From: Pyrus communis | Lineage: Eukaryota; Streptophyta; Magnoliopsida; Rosales; Rosaceae | Assembly: GCF_963583255.1 (NCBI RefSeq) | Contig: NC_084810.1 | Span: 7,409,751-7,473,750, forward strand | DNA: 64,000 nucleotides | Reading direction: 5' to 3' | Shown: positions 1 to 12,249 of the stretch, one piece after another | Layout: each line of letters opens with the position of its first letter | Numbering within the stretch: the first letter of the stretch is position 1 | Position numbers and translations under genes: made by a program | The notes under the pieces: model-generated | The model's input: the letters and a program-made list of their open reading frames with translations, nothing else | The model's database searches: none | Told to the model about the DNA's origin: nothing

Positions 1-3000
1 CATTGTCTGCAAGGACAGAAGCTTCATATCAGATTTACAATTTCATTGGGGCACTGAATATCAAGAAGCACCAACAAGTTCAAAGTCAAAGTTAAACATG
101 GGATACAGTGACACTAATTAAAACTTATGAATTCTTGTACCTTAACAAGGCTATCTGTATCTCGATCACCATAATAAGATTCATGCTCATGGTGTCCATG
201 GTCATCCCTGAGAAAGAATGCCAGATAAAGAGTTGCTTACGTTAAGCTTCATATGTACAAGACAGGCATGGCCGAGGGAGCAAAATTTGAGAATCAAATG
301 TATGAATCAAAATGGGTCCATTAAAGAAAATAAACTGAAACATGAGCTTTTCTAAAACCCAGGACATACACTTGAGAGAATGGAGAAACACCTCCGGGTG
401 AAAGGGCAAGAGAGGGAAGACGAGAGAGAGAATTGTCTTTTCGATACTATTACCATCTCAGAAAGATCATAAATGAATAAACTATGCATGCAGCTCCACA
501 ACTGAAGGACCAGAAAAACCTAGATAAGACTTAATTGGCTGCCCTAAGATTGCATTTAGATAGATGACTTGAAATTGAGGATTTCAATTTGCATTTTTAT
601 TATAAATTGTATGAGATATTAGGCATATTAAAATTTTTTGCTAATTGAAAGTAAATGTACATGACAATATAAGATCAGTTAAATATTAAAGAACAAAATG
701 TCATTTCAAATTAACTTCCTAATGTACTTGACCAAAATTTTCTTTCAGTATATCAAACTATACTTCATCCCTTCTTTTGACATTTCACACTCAATATATA
801 AAAAAGTAAAATTCAAATCTTGCATATCCACATGTTGAAATGGAGCCTTACAGCACGTAAAAAACTGCTCTCCAAATAGATACAGATAAATACGCATACG
901 AGTAAGATGAGGATAGAACAGACAAAAATAAAAAACGATAAATTAAATGCGACTTAAAACGTAATGTTAAAGACTCCCAAATTGAAATAATTTCGATAAT
1001 AAATAAATGAGTAGAAATCAGTTTGAAAAGAAAATAAACTTTGCGGAATTTTGTAGCATTTACCTCACATCACTTCCTTTACGAAAAATACGAATTGATG
1101 GATATCCTTGAATGTGATTCCTGAACATTATGAGGAAGCATAGTTAATAATGGCAAAAACAGGAAGACAGTGGTACATGACGCACACTTGAGAGGTAAGT
1201 AAAGAAGAGAACAACAAGGTTGTATCTTGAGATGTAAAGCAACGATGTATAACTAGTTAAGATGGCACATAAAAGCTTAAGTTGGTGGATATGAAAATAG
1301 TTCAAATGGTAATTCAATTCTGGGACACTAAGATTGATGGCTTAACTATGGCAACATAGAAGAATACCACGTGAAAATGCTTAAGATAGAGACAGACTAA
1401 AACATGAGCTCATCCATGTTCCCACCCTGAGACTTACAGTTCTCTTTTCAACCAGAAAGTCAAAATATACTGATCTGCCAGTAAAATGCTACATTGGTAA
1501 GAATACTACCACTACTACAACAACACCAACAACAACAACAACCAAGCCTTATCCCACTAAGTGGGTTCGGCTGTAGAAATCCTAGAATGCCACTATGCTC
1601 GGCTTTGTGCCAAGTCTTCCATTAGCTCCAAGTACTCCATATCTTTTCTTAAAGTCTCTTTCCAAGTCTTCCTAGGTCTAATTGGTAAGAATCCTACCCT
1701 AGAAATAAAATCTAGAGCTCTAATTGGCATTTCAAGAAACTAAATCCTAGTATTGTTATTTTGAAAACCACCCCAGTTATGCCCCAGTAGGTAGCTTATG
1801 GTACTTGTTTCAAAATCTTCTTCAACGACAAATAGGTTCCTCTTCCACTTTTAAGTCTTGACCACATTTTCAAGCAAGAATAAAAACAACCCTGATCAAT
1901 TCAAGTTAAATTTATTGTTTAATATGTTTATTAATAGTGAACAAAATCTGCTATTTAGTATTTACAAATCTACAGTTGCAGCGCATTAAGTGGAGTTTGC
2001 CATTCAGTTTTCTTGTCCGCTGTAAGTCGGCTATTAAAATATAGAATCTATAAATCTCTTTTTCAATAAGAAAAATTGCAAATATACTTATAGATTGTTT
2101 TTATACAACTAATAAAAACTGAAAATGCATATGGCCACAGTGAAAAGTAACATAAAACAAATCGTATTCCATAGAAAATCAAGTGGAAAGTAGGACTAAG
2201 CAATTTAAAACATACCTCTTACACAAGTCACCTTCTTCAGTACAATCCACCTTCGCCATAAGTATACGGCCATCTATTTCTGGATCATACCTGTTAACCA
2301 AGGAAGCATGAGAGAAAGTGAGATAAGAATTGTAAACTTTAAATTCTGGACTGCACCATTAGAAAGGGGAAACGTTATTAACACTCTAGAACAGCCCTTC
2401 AGCACTCTTCCTGAATGTAGAACATAAGGAAAGAGTGCAGGATGACTAGTGCCAATAACAGCTCCCTCAGAAAAATCATATTATGTGGAAGAAAGCAGAC
2501 TTTCAGAGTGAAGCACCTCTCTCTTATTATTTTGGCGGCCTTCTCCCATGAAGGTTTCTGAAAAGGAAAGTGATAACATGAAGCAAGAAGTAATAAAAAG
2601 GAAGATAAAAATGCAGCAAGAAAGATACGCTTTTGGATGGATTCAACTAAATAGTTCAATTACGTCAACCAAACAATAAATTAATGCACACAAAGCATCT
2701 TCTGATTATACAACAGTTCCATCGAAAATGAAGAAAGAACAACATTAATTGACCCAAGGATCTTGTGACAAGGACATACATGATCAAGGGTATGAAATGA
2801 GGGAAACAATCGAAGTAGTAAATGATAGTTAAACAACTCCACAACCCAAGAGCAATGTATGAAGTACAACAATACATATATTACAACATTTTAGATTTCT
2901 TTCATTCGGCAAAACTAAAAGATATAAGTTGAAGAAATCCTCAGCTAGTAATGTTCTCAATGAAAACTGCATTACAAGAATTTTTCCCATGATTGAATGA

Positions 3001-6000
3001 TCGCATTATTTGCATACATGAGTTACACTTTAGTTTCTAGCCAAAATATGAGATTCTAAATTCTTTGCAATCATGCCAAAACCATAGAATATGCATATGC
3101 AAATGCAAGTATAAAACAAGAACTGTAGAAATTGATTGATTAAGAAAACTAAAAATTTCATGAAAAGAGATTTGAGACATGTGAAGCTATTTTATTTACC
3201 AGGCGATTGCTCCAGTAGCACCACGGAGCATAAAAATTAACCACCAAAATTGGGTGCCTGCAAAAGAATTGTTTACTACAAAATTAGGAAATGTATCAAT
3301 TTGCAACATAAAAGTGTTCCACATCAGCAGCATTAAATATCAAAGGTATGGAACTAAAAGTTGGCCCACTTACTGGTGAGTAAACTTTTCAAAATTCTGA
3401 GCAGTTAGAGAAATAGAGCCATCACCAGAAAACTCATCTCCATCCCCATGCTTAATATTATGTAAAACGGGTCCTGAGTGGAACTCAGTGCCGGTTGGTC
3501 TTAAATCTGTCCCTATGGAGAACTTGCGAATTGTTTTCGTAATATTCAATCTGTTCTGAGAATAAGAGGGAATGGATTCAGGATAGATGGATACCACATA
3601 AAGAATATAAAAATTACTAACAAAGGATCTTTAGCATTAGGGATGAAAATCAGGACCAGAGTAAATAATATTGAAGAAAAAAAAATAAATAAATGAGAGA
3701 GAAACTTACTGTTCCCAACACGTCACTCACGTCAAGAGATGCGAATTCACATGAAAGTGCAGGAAAACTACACGAAAAAGGAGATAACATTATGCAGGCG
3801 GCCAATGAAATGAGAGAGGCAGGGGGTGAAGGAAGGTTATATAAATTGATACCACACAAATAACACTGTTCTAAAAATCCTTGCCCAGAGCCGCCTATGC
3901 GGGGGCCTAGGCGCTAGGCGGGTAGCCACCATCCCGATTAAAGCCTAGGCATTTGAAAATTAAGAAAGGGCGCCTAGACCTGCTGAGGCGTCTGCCTAGA
4001 CCGCCTAGCCCACCCAGACCTGCCTAGATCGTGACACACTCCGACAAAAAATAGTTAACTTTTATTTTGCATTTTATTTTTTGCAATAAATTGTAAAAGA
4101 CTTGTTGAATATTTAAATGAACACACATTATATGCTTGTTCTCCATGTTTTCCATTTGAATACTTCATAATATATATGTCATACTATTTTGTAGTTTATG
4201 ATGATATTATATATATTTTGAGTAGAAGTAGACACTTATTTACATGAAATATAATAGATTTACTTAAATCCGCCTAGTCCGCCTAGGCGCTAGGCCCTAG
4301 TCCGCTGCCCGACTAGCATCTAATGTCTTTTAGAAACTTGATAAATAATAATCGAAAGTGATAACCAAGAGTTTTCTTTGAGTATAGTTTGCATCAGAAA
4401 GGTGAATCACCAAATTTTCCAGGACCAGGAGTAAGAGAGGGAGCACCCTCATAACCTAATGCTCACACAATATAATTGCCTCTTTTGGGCTGATTAAAGC
4501 ATTTCCTACAAATTCCCATGTAGTGCACCTTAGAATCATTTGGACCTAATTTAATTAAAAGCACTTGGAGCCAAGAACCTAATAAGGCATCATTTTGTCA
4601 CCATATCAAAAAGTCCTACCACTCTCAACCATGATATTTATGCCATTCTTAATATAAATAGTAATAACGATTGATTAAATGGGGCTTGACAATATCACAT
4701 CAACCTAGTATCTGTAAGTCCTAACCACATGTTCATATATGGGATCTGGTTGTGTACCACCACTAAGTGAAGATAATGTAAAAAAATCAAAATGATGGTT
4801 AAGAAGAATATCTTTGAATAAAATTCCAATTACACGAAGGATAGTTTTTCACTGACATTCTAAAATCAATAATGCTACAACCGGATCAGTACAAAATTGA
4901 ACTCCATGCATGTACATAATAACTTCATAAACATCAAAAACACCAATGCAAGCTATGAATGTTTACCTGATATTAAATTCAATGCGTAAGAAATCCCCAT
5001 CAGAACTCTTGTCGACAATAACAGATGTAGAGGTGCTGACGGTTAAATAATTATTCAGTTCCTGTAAAATGAACATCATAAGTCCCATCAGGATGTAAAG
5101 AAATGCCATTATTACTAAATTTAGTAATAAAGTGCTGAAACAGATTACTTAAAAAAGGAAAAAGAAAACAGCAAAAAAAAGAAGATAAATACAAATACAA
5201 TAAAGTGTATTAACTACAAGCATATCTCAACAAGAAATAATTATGAATAAAAACCAAGGATGGAAAAGAGAACAAAACCACTAGAAATTCTCGTAGATAT
5301 TATAAAAATAGAAAAAGGTTAAACATACGTAGAGGATCAAAACAAGCATCAATTGAGAAAAAAAAAAAAAATCATTACTCAATGTCCATTGGTTGAATTT
5401 GAATACTTTGAACGCATAAGTGATGAACTATAGAAATATGAGCTGCTTACCATTCCAAATAAAAACATCATGGCAAGAGCTGCTACAATAGATAGTCCTG
5501 CACCCGATAATGATGCTTCTGTCAAATCTCTAGGAATTTTCCTGTACACAGGAAAAGCATTGTAGCATAAATACATATCAGACAACCCCTGTAGGTGAAT
5601 TTATTGCCCACTAAATTATAGCACAGGTTTATTTTTTTATATACAGGAAAATTTAACAAACACCAACTGGACTATTAGGGTGTGCGCAAGTACCACCCAG
5701 ATTGCAAATTCACCACCCAGACTCATGGTTTACTGTGAATGTACCATCTCTATTAATTTTTGCAGAACTTTTAGTCAAAATGTATCATGTGCAACACATG
5801 TGAGCCATTTACAAGTGTATTTTTGCCACTTAAAGACCTCTAGATGACTTACAGTAACAATTCAGTAGAATAAAGCTCGTGTGACATATCTTCTGCTTCC
5901 CAGAAGACAAGCTGTAGTCAACGAAATTCTTACCCCAAAATACAGATGAAAAAGTGCTCATGTGCTCATACTTGATGAGATTTAATGGAATTTTCTAACG

Positions 6001-6875
6001 GTAATTGACAGATGCGATACATCCACACTAAAAGCGTAGTGCAGGTAGTAAATTGGCAAGATTTTATTGTTTGGGCGGTATTTTACATACACCCCTAATA
6101 GTCCAGGTGGTGTTTGTTAAATTTTCTCTTCCTTCTCCTTCTATTCGCAGGGAAAGCTTCCAAAGAGATGCAATGTGACATTTTTCCATATAATTTTAGC
6201 TCCTTAGATGTGTGCCATAAACATCAGACACCGAGCAGCTAAAACCCTTGAATCATTTGCTATGAATGCTTCCACTAAGCACCTCCAAATAATCTAGTAA
6301 TGCCTCCTTACTCTCAGGTAGTGGTGATAATATGAATCTTTCAATGGCCTGGACGTGTCTATTGCAAAACTAATTCATCGTTTCTATGGATACCAAATTC
6401 GTTGCTTCGTCGGCCAAACAAAAAAATAAATAAAACCAATTACAAGCAAACGAAGGCCTCATTCCAAAATTCATGGATAATACCAATTACATTAATTTCC
6501 AATGTTCATTCAATCAATCAAACACTACTTCATTTCCTCCCAACAAAGAAGAATTACTCAATCCAAATACTAATTTTAAGCAACCAAAGTTTTCAAATCA
6601 CCAATCTTTTCCATTAATATTAATTTAAATTCTTAATCCTAATTATAACCATTCCAATTCATTGATAAATCCAAGCCATTCATTCACTTATCCATCACAA
6701 TTCACAATCCACATGCACCAAAAAGCAATTACGCAAAATCGAACTGAATTTTCCACGATCAGATTCAAATTACACATACACACACAGAGCTGATGAACAG
6801 TGAAAGTGAGTGAAGGAAATGCGAGAGATCTGACCTATAAAAATCGACAGACTTGATCTTGCCGGAGGAAATCAT
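1..6875 (-). CDS. PDIL5-4: PDI-like 5-3/5-4 (ERV/ERGIC-type thioredoxin protein), copy 1, 3' end outside window
   Basis: Exons read on the minus strand: 6835-6875, 5451-5541, 4967-5061, 3710-3767, 3374-3555, 3200-3257, 2517-2557, 2216-2290, 1064-1120, 141-207, and the first 6 nt of exon 11 at 1-6. All have GT/AG borders and compatible phases. The start ([14 protein letters not shown]) matches the N-terminus I know for plant PDIL5-4. A membrane segment lies near residues 24-44, followed by an ERGIC-N region to about 155. A thioredoxin fold follows with APWCYWS (Cys169), so the usual CxxC is CYWS with one cysteine, as is known for this subfamily. A His-rich DDHGHHEHES loop lies near 234-243. 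The COPII-coated ERV domain and second membrane segment would lie left of position 1. The expected role is an ER-Golgi membrane protein of the early secretory pathway. All visible exons are open. Family length is about 480 residues. Confidence 0.9.
1494..1698 (-). mobile_element. LINE 3'-end insertion with 17-bp target duplication
   Basis: A 171-bp insert (1511-1681) lies in the intron between exons 8 and 9 of PDIL copy 1. Read on the minus strand it ends with a simple TTG/GTT-rich tail after the motif CACTTAGTGGGATAAGGC, which I recognise as the 3' end of a common plant LINE. It is flanked by TTGGTAAGAATACTACC (1494-1510) and TTGGTAAGAATCCTACC (1682-1698), 16 of 17 identical. The same intron of copy 2 (about 18232-18260) has a single uninterrupted TTGGTAAGAATACTGC. 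The empty site confirms the insertion and places it after the duplication. Confidence 0.8.
3868..4337. mobile_element. Non-autonomous DNA transposon with CCTAGGCG subterminal repeats (copy 1 only)
   Basis: A block of about 470 bp in the intron between exons 3 and 4 of PDIL copy 1 is absent from copy 2, where sequence passes directly from AAATTGATA to GTGAAGGCCAAGAG (about 22205). Its ends are inverted: GTTCTAAAA at the left and TTTTAGAAAC at the right. Both ends are rich in CCTAGGCG/CGCCTAGG and GCCTAG motifs, GC-rich against an AT-rich centre. There is no coding capacity. Superfamily is unclear; hAT-like is a guess. Confidence 0.6.
5648..6125. mobile_element. MITE with long terminal inverted repeats (shared by both PDIL copies)
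   Basis: The left end AAATTTAACAAACACCAACT and GGACTATTAGGG are mirrored at the right end by CCCCTAATAGTCCAGGTGG and GTGTTTGTTAAATTT. The inverted repeats extend about 60 bp with mismatches. It sits in intron 1 of PDIL copy 1. The counterpart at 23268-23669 shows it was present before the gene duplicated. Confidence 0.7.
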
Positions 6876-7099
6876 GGCTGAGATGAACGGACTGGATTTG
6901 ATTCCGGAGCAACGGAGAGCTCTAATCCCAATTTTCCCGAGCAAAATCACAGAGAGAATGAAATGGGAGAGAGAGCTGCTGCCTTACCCTCTCGCCTTAG
7001 CTTTCACTTTTTGTGTTTTTTTTTTTTTTATGTTTTTTGCTCCGATTAGTGATCACGCGTGGGACGGTGCACCGTACTTACTATCACTGTCGCCTGTGG

Positions 7100-7990
7100 G
7101 ACCAGATCTACTGCCGCTTATACTCGGATTCTCGATTCATCAAACCTTTAGCGTTGACGTACTTACTTTGTCTTGCTTAGGTAAGAATAAGACGTTTTTA
7201 GTGGTTGACGATTTTAATATTTTTATCTTCGATAAATTGAGGATTCTTTTATATGGAAAGTTACCAGATTTTGGAATTTACTATAATACTTATAAAAGCC
7301 TAAATGAGCCGAGTTATGTTAAATATCGTAGTGCTCAGATTGAGTAATATGAATATGATAATTAAACGTAACTTATTTAAAGATCTTCGATTGGGCTCAG
7401 CTTGTTGCCGCGACCATAAATCAATAAGTTGTGAAACAAAAGAAGAACATGTACAAATGAAGTGTTTTTAGATAGTTCAAAACTAGAATTGGCACAATAT
7501 CCGCGAAATGGCCACCCTTAATCAATTTAGGTCAAACCTTGATGCCGCGACTCATGCATTACTAATAAAGGTGTAAAGCTTACAAAAGTACTGATACAAC
7601 AACAATATGCACCACTTCCATTTGAAAAACAAACTCTAGTCATTTATGCAGCTATCAATTGATTTTGTGATTGAAGGCCAATGGACAAAGTACTGGTTTG
7701 GTATTGAGGTGCTTTTATAAAAAGTGGATATAAAAAAAAATGCTAAACTAAAAAAAAAATGTTTGGTAAACACTTAAAGAAACAGCTTATTTTCACAATT
7801 TTGAATAAAAAAAACTGAAAACGTGAAGCAGCAAAAATAAGCTTATTCTCACAGCACAACAGAAGCACTTTTTTTTCAAAGTACAACAATACCAAACCAA
7901 CCCAAAATCTCTAAATATGAGAGTGAACTAATAGTTCCCCAATCTAATCACTTTACCACAACTATGTCTGCCTAGGATAGTTTAGTCAAT
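7100..7990. other. Upstream region of PDIL copy 1; duplication border; no gene recognised
   Basis: The stretch 7340-7440 (ATATGAATATGATAATTAAACG and a following block including CTCAGCTTGTTGCCGCGACC) is similar to 25045-25150 upstream of copy 2, so the duplicated unit extends at least 500 bp upstream of the start codons. Beyond 7450 similarity is lost. I see no gene between there and about 7970. Confidence 0.5.
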
Positions 7991-8164
7991 GTTGACGCCA
8001 ATACCTCCACAGGAGACCATGCGCTCCCTGATGCCTCTATTACCCCAGGTGCGAGCAACCAGCTCCTTAACGCCTCAGTTCCATGGAACAACGACACCCC
8101 CGCTGCTAGAACTCCTCCCACCATAGAGCAAAGCCAAAACGGATGTGTTCAATTGCCTAAATGA
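7991..8164 (+). other. Short coding-like remnant, unidentified
   Basis: An open stretch of 57 codons with coding-like composition lies just before the tandem-repeat array (residues VDANTSTGDHALPDASITPG at its start, rich in Ala, Pro, Thr, Asn), ending at TGA 8162-8164. An upstream in-frame stop (TAG about 7972) and no ATG mean it is not an intact gene. It resembles the low-complexity tail of a retroelement polyprotein, but I cannot name it. Confidence 0.3.
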
Positions 8165-8263
8165 GAAACTATTTCATGTCTCAATCTTTTGACCTCATAA
8201 ATACATAAATACTCCAAAAATAAAAATAAAAAAAGTGCACAAAAGACACTAAATAAGCATTTG
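8135..8263. repeat. Left part of about 150-bp tandem repeat array (interrupted by copia)
   Basis: This contains the unit motifs ATGTGTTCAATTGCC, ATGAGAAACTATTT, CAATCTTTTGACC and AATAAGCATTTG found repeatedly at 14617-15293. The copia element splits a unit at AATAAGCATTTG/ATCTTTT. The two flanks rejoin into a normal unit when the element and one ATTTG are removed. Confidence 0.7.
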
Positions 8264-8564
8264 TGTTATAAATAGGTAAAAATTAGAGAGATAACCTATA
8301 CTAGTGACATGAGTGAAGCAGGTGTAAAATATCACACTATAACTATAACATAAAGGATACTGATGTTATTTATCTTTCCTTTCTTTCTCTGTGTTTTGAT
8401 TGCAATCGAGTGCTCTATTTATAGAAACTCGCATTATTACATTTTGAATTTTACATCACATGACTTTGAAAATACGATCATTTTGCTTCCAAAGTCTACA
8501 TCACATTTGTGGGCATTGAAAAATCTATGTGTGGGCATTCATAATAATGCCAATGTTTTCAACA
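8264..8564 (-). repeat. 3' LTR of the copia element
   Basis: 301 bp, TG...CA bounded, with a TATA-like CTATTTATAGAAAC segment on the plus-strand reading. It is about 28 bp shorter than the other LTR, chiefly because of an indel near 14372-14400 (AATGACTAATAAAAGTGGG present only in the other copy). Confidence 0.88.
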
Positions 8565-8584
8565 CTCCCCCTTAAATGCCCACA

Positions 8585-8785
8585 TATCAACATCAGTTGC
8601 CTTGTTAAAACCTTGCTTGAAAAAACCCAGTGGGAAAAAATCATAGCGAAGGAAAAAGAGTACAACTTTACTTGGATTGTTGATATAGTGTTAAATGCTT
8701 ATGTTGCCTCGTTAAAACCTTGCTAGGAAAAATCCAGTGGGAAAAATTCTAATCGAAGGAAAAAAAGTACAACATTCATGTATCA
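8585..8785 (-). repeat. Direct duplication in the copia 3' untranslated region
   Basis: Two copies of a motif of about 75 bp containing GTTAAAACCTTGCT, then CCAGTGGGAAAAA, then CGAAGGAAAAA and GTACAAC, at about 8599-8672 and 8708-8773. They lie between the RNase H coding region and the polypurine tract. A related degraded copy lies at 29945-30020, far outside the element. Confidence 0.7.
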
Positions 8786-8971
8786 TGGATGCTCCCCCTG
8801 ATATATATCTCCCCTTGATTCCACATTCTCCAAATTTAGTTGTTTGGTAAGTCGACGTAATCTGATACTTTGCACTATCTTCTTAAACGTGCACTTTGGT
8901 AGAGATTTGGTGAACAAATCTGCCAAATTTTCATTGGAACGGAATTGTCTGACTTCAATAACTTTAGCCTT

Positions 8972-10009
8972 CTAAAGCTTATGTGCACTGAAAAACTTTG
9001 GAGATATGTGTTTAGTCTTATCGCCCTTAATGAATCCTTCCTTCATTTGGACAACATAGGTTGCATTATCTTCATGAATGACAGATGGAGTGTCTGTCTT
9101 TGAAGGTAGACCATATGAATTCCGAATATGATCGATCACTGATCTTAACCAAGAACATTCACGACTTGCTTCATGTAAAGCAAGTATTTCTGAATGATTT
9201 GAAGATGTAACAACTAATGTTTGCTTTGTTGAGCGCCATGAGATTGTTGTATCTCCATTCTTAAACACATATCCAGTTTGTGAGCAGGCATTATGCGGAT
9301 CATAAAGAAAACCGGCATTTGCATATTCAACAAGGATATGGTCATTTATGGATTTCTTTGAATAGAAGAGACCCATGTCTGTTGTCCCACGAAGGTATCG
9401 CAATACATCTTTGACTCTTTTCCAATGACGAATTGTTGGAGCAGAGCTATACCTTGCTAACAAGTTGACTGAAAAAGTTATATCCGGTCTAGTACATTGT
9501 GCTAAATACAATCAAGCACCTATTGCGCTCAAATATGGTACTTCTAAACCAAGGACCAGTTCATCATCTTTTTTTGGATAAAATGGATCTTTCTTAATGT
9601 CCAAAGAACAAACGACCATTGGCATGCTGAGTAGAAAAGCCTTGTCCATACCAAATTGCTTCGGGATTTTTTCAATGTAAGTTAATCGATGGACCAAAAT
9701 TCCACTAGCACAATGCTCGATCTGCAGGCCGAGACAAAATTTTGTTTTTTCAAGATCTTTCATTTCAAATTCGCTTTTCAGATATTCAGCAGTTTTATTG
9801 AGCTCTTCAGGGGTTCCAACTAGATTAATATCATCGACATATACTGCCACTATAACAAATCCAGAGTTAGATTTCTTAATGAACACACGAAGGTAAATAA
9901 CATTGTTGATATACCCTTCTTTGATCAAATACTCATTGAGACGATTATACCACATTCGTCCAGATTGTTTCAGCCCATACAATGATCGCCTTAATTTGAT
10001 TGAGAGCAT
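8972..10009 (-). pseudogene. copia reverse transcriptase C-terminal part and RNase H (broken)
   Basis: The minus-strand frame 9512-10009 encodes the RT palm with YVDD in VIVAVYVDDINLVGT, preceded by LRRSLYGLKQSGRMWYNRL. The frame 8972-9511 continues with MYLAQCTRPDITFSVNLLAR and the Ty1-type RNase H, ending near the 3' LTR region. A stop codon separates them at about 9510. The RNase H motif normally read as YADAGY appears as EYANAGF, so a catalytic acidic residue is replaced by Asn. These changes argue against enzyme activity. Confidence 0.88.
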
Positions 10010-10375
10010 ACCTTATGGTTTATTAGTTGTTTCAGGCAACTTAAGTCCTTTTGGGACTTTTATGTATATGTCAGTATCTAATTCTCCATATAGATGCGCG
10101 ATGATAACATTCATAAGTCACATGTTAAGTTTTTCTGAAACTACTAAACTTATTAAGTAACGAAATGTTATTGCGTCCATTACAGGGGAGTATGTCTCCT
10201 CATAATCAATTTCATGTATTTGTGAAAAGCCTTGTGCAACGAGTCATGTTTTATATCTTGCAATCTCGTTTTTCTCATTGCGTTTCCTTGTGAATACCCA
10301 TTTGTAACCCACGAAGTTTACACTAGGCGGCGTTTGGACTAAAACATTTCACCTTTCCAAGGAATTTAATTCTGC

Positions 10376-12221
10376 CTAGATTGCATTTTTCCACTTAGAC
10401 CAATCTTGTCTCTGTTTGCATTCATGAATAGAGCAGGGCTCAAGATCATCACTTAATATGATTTCAGTGGCTATCGCGAATGCGAACATGTCATTGATGA
10501 TTATTTCATTTTGATCCCACAATTCATTAGTACGAGCATAATTTATGGAGATTTCTTTGCTTTCATGTACCTCTGTTTCTTCAGGTACATGTGTCTCATC
10601 AAGGACATTTTCTTTTTCTGAAAGTACAGAATCATGAATTGTGGATGTGTCATTCATTTTTTTCTTCTTGAATGATTTCATTTGGATTCAGTTGTGCCCT
10701 TGACTTTCTCTTTCGAGAGGCTGAATCTTTTGAACGTGGAGATCTACCACGCTTCAGGCGTGTACTAGATGAATCATTCGCTACCACTTTATTTTGTCCA
10801 ATAGGGGCATCAATTCTTGCAGGTGCATTTACAGCTGGTATATGTGATTTTGTCACTTTTATAGCATCATTAAATGCATCTGACATTTGATTGACAATAC
10901 TTTGAAGATGAACGATCATTTTCACTTCATTTTCACATTAAGTGCTACGTGGATCAAAATGAGATAAGGTGGGAACAACCCATGTCAGCTCTTTCCGTTC
11001 TTTTGGAACGGTCTTTTCTCCCCTTAACGACGGGAAAACTGTCTCATCAAAGTGACAATCAGTAAAACGAGTTGTAAACATATCACCTGTCAAGGGTTCC
11101 AAATATCTAATGATAGATGGTAAATCAAAACCTACATAAATTCCCGGTCTGCACTGAGGTCCCATTTTAGTGTGTTGTGGTGGTGTAATAGGTACATAAA
11201 CAGCACAACCAAAAACTCATAAATGTGAAACGTTTGGCTGATGCCCAAACATGAGTTGTACCGATGAGTATTGGTGATTAGCTATAAGTCTCAATCAAAC
11301 CAATGATGCAGCATGTAAGATGGCATGTCCCCATGCAGAAATAGGCAATTTTGTTTTCATAAGCAAAGTGCGAGCTATTAATTGAAGCCGCTTAATCAAT
11401 GCTTCTGCTAAACCATTTTGAGTATGGACATGAGGAACATGGTGTTCAACATCAATGCCCAATGTCATGCAGTAATCATCAAAAGTTTGAGATGTAAATT
11501 CACCAGCGTTATCAAGTCAGATTGACTTAATGGGATAATCTGAAAACTGTGCTCGTAACTTAATTATCTGAGCAAAAAGTCTCGCAAAAGCTACATTCCG
11601 AGTAGACAAGAGACAAACATGTGACCATCGAGTAGATACATCAACCAAAACCATAAAATATCGAAATGGTCCACAGGATGGTTGAATAGGCCCACAAATA
11701 TCCCCTTGAATTCTTTGCAGAAATGATGGGGATTCAGCATCAATCTTTAGTTGTGATGGTCTAATTACCAACTTCCTTTGAGAACAAGCCTTGCAAAGGT
11801 TATCATTTGAGATAGCAATGTGTTTGCTCAATAATGGATGTCCATTAAGGTTGGTAATGATTCTACGCATCATGGTAGATCTTGGGTGACCCATACGGTC
11901 ATGCCAAAGCATGTAAACTTTTGAATCAATGAACTTCTGGTTCATGACAGTATGTGATTCAATTGTCTTTATGTATGTATAATACAATTCACTCGTCAAA
12001 CCACGCAACGTCTCCAATATATGCTTATGGGTATCATTGGAGGTAATGCATATATACTCTACATTTTCTGCACTTTTTGTTTTAATGTGGTATCCATTTA
12101 AACGTATGTCTTTAAAACTCAACAAATTTCGAGTAGATCGAGTAACGTACAACGCATTCTGTATGGACAATATTGTTCCATTTGGTAACATAATCTGAGC
12201 TTTCCCTGAGCCTTCAATCAC
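10376..12221 (-). pseudogene. copia integrase and N-terminal RT/linker region (broken)
   Basis: Frame 11517-12221 contains the GAG-pre-integrase zinc finger (WHDRMGHP ... LCKACSQRK) and the start of the integrase core (GDICGPIQPSCGPFRYFMVL). A stop falls just before the LDNAGEFTSQ motif. The integrase C-terminal part (GPQCRPGIYVGFD) is in 10938-11165. 10376-10925 encodes the charged linker and the WKNAI motif that precedes RT. At least three in-frame stops are visible in this span. Confidence 0.85.
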
Positions 12222-12249
12222 ATCTAATTGCTCTCATATTGTTGTTACC

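Noticed and set aside
5379..5585. Extended frame through PDIL copy 1 exon 2
   Set aside because: It reads into both introns; true limits are set by splice sites at 5451 and 5541.
6853..7347. 164-residue plus-strand frame over the PDIL copy 1 start
   Set aside because: It is antisense to exon 1 and the upstream region, starts with alternative reading of UTR, and has no family resemblance or counterpart in copy 2.
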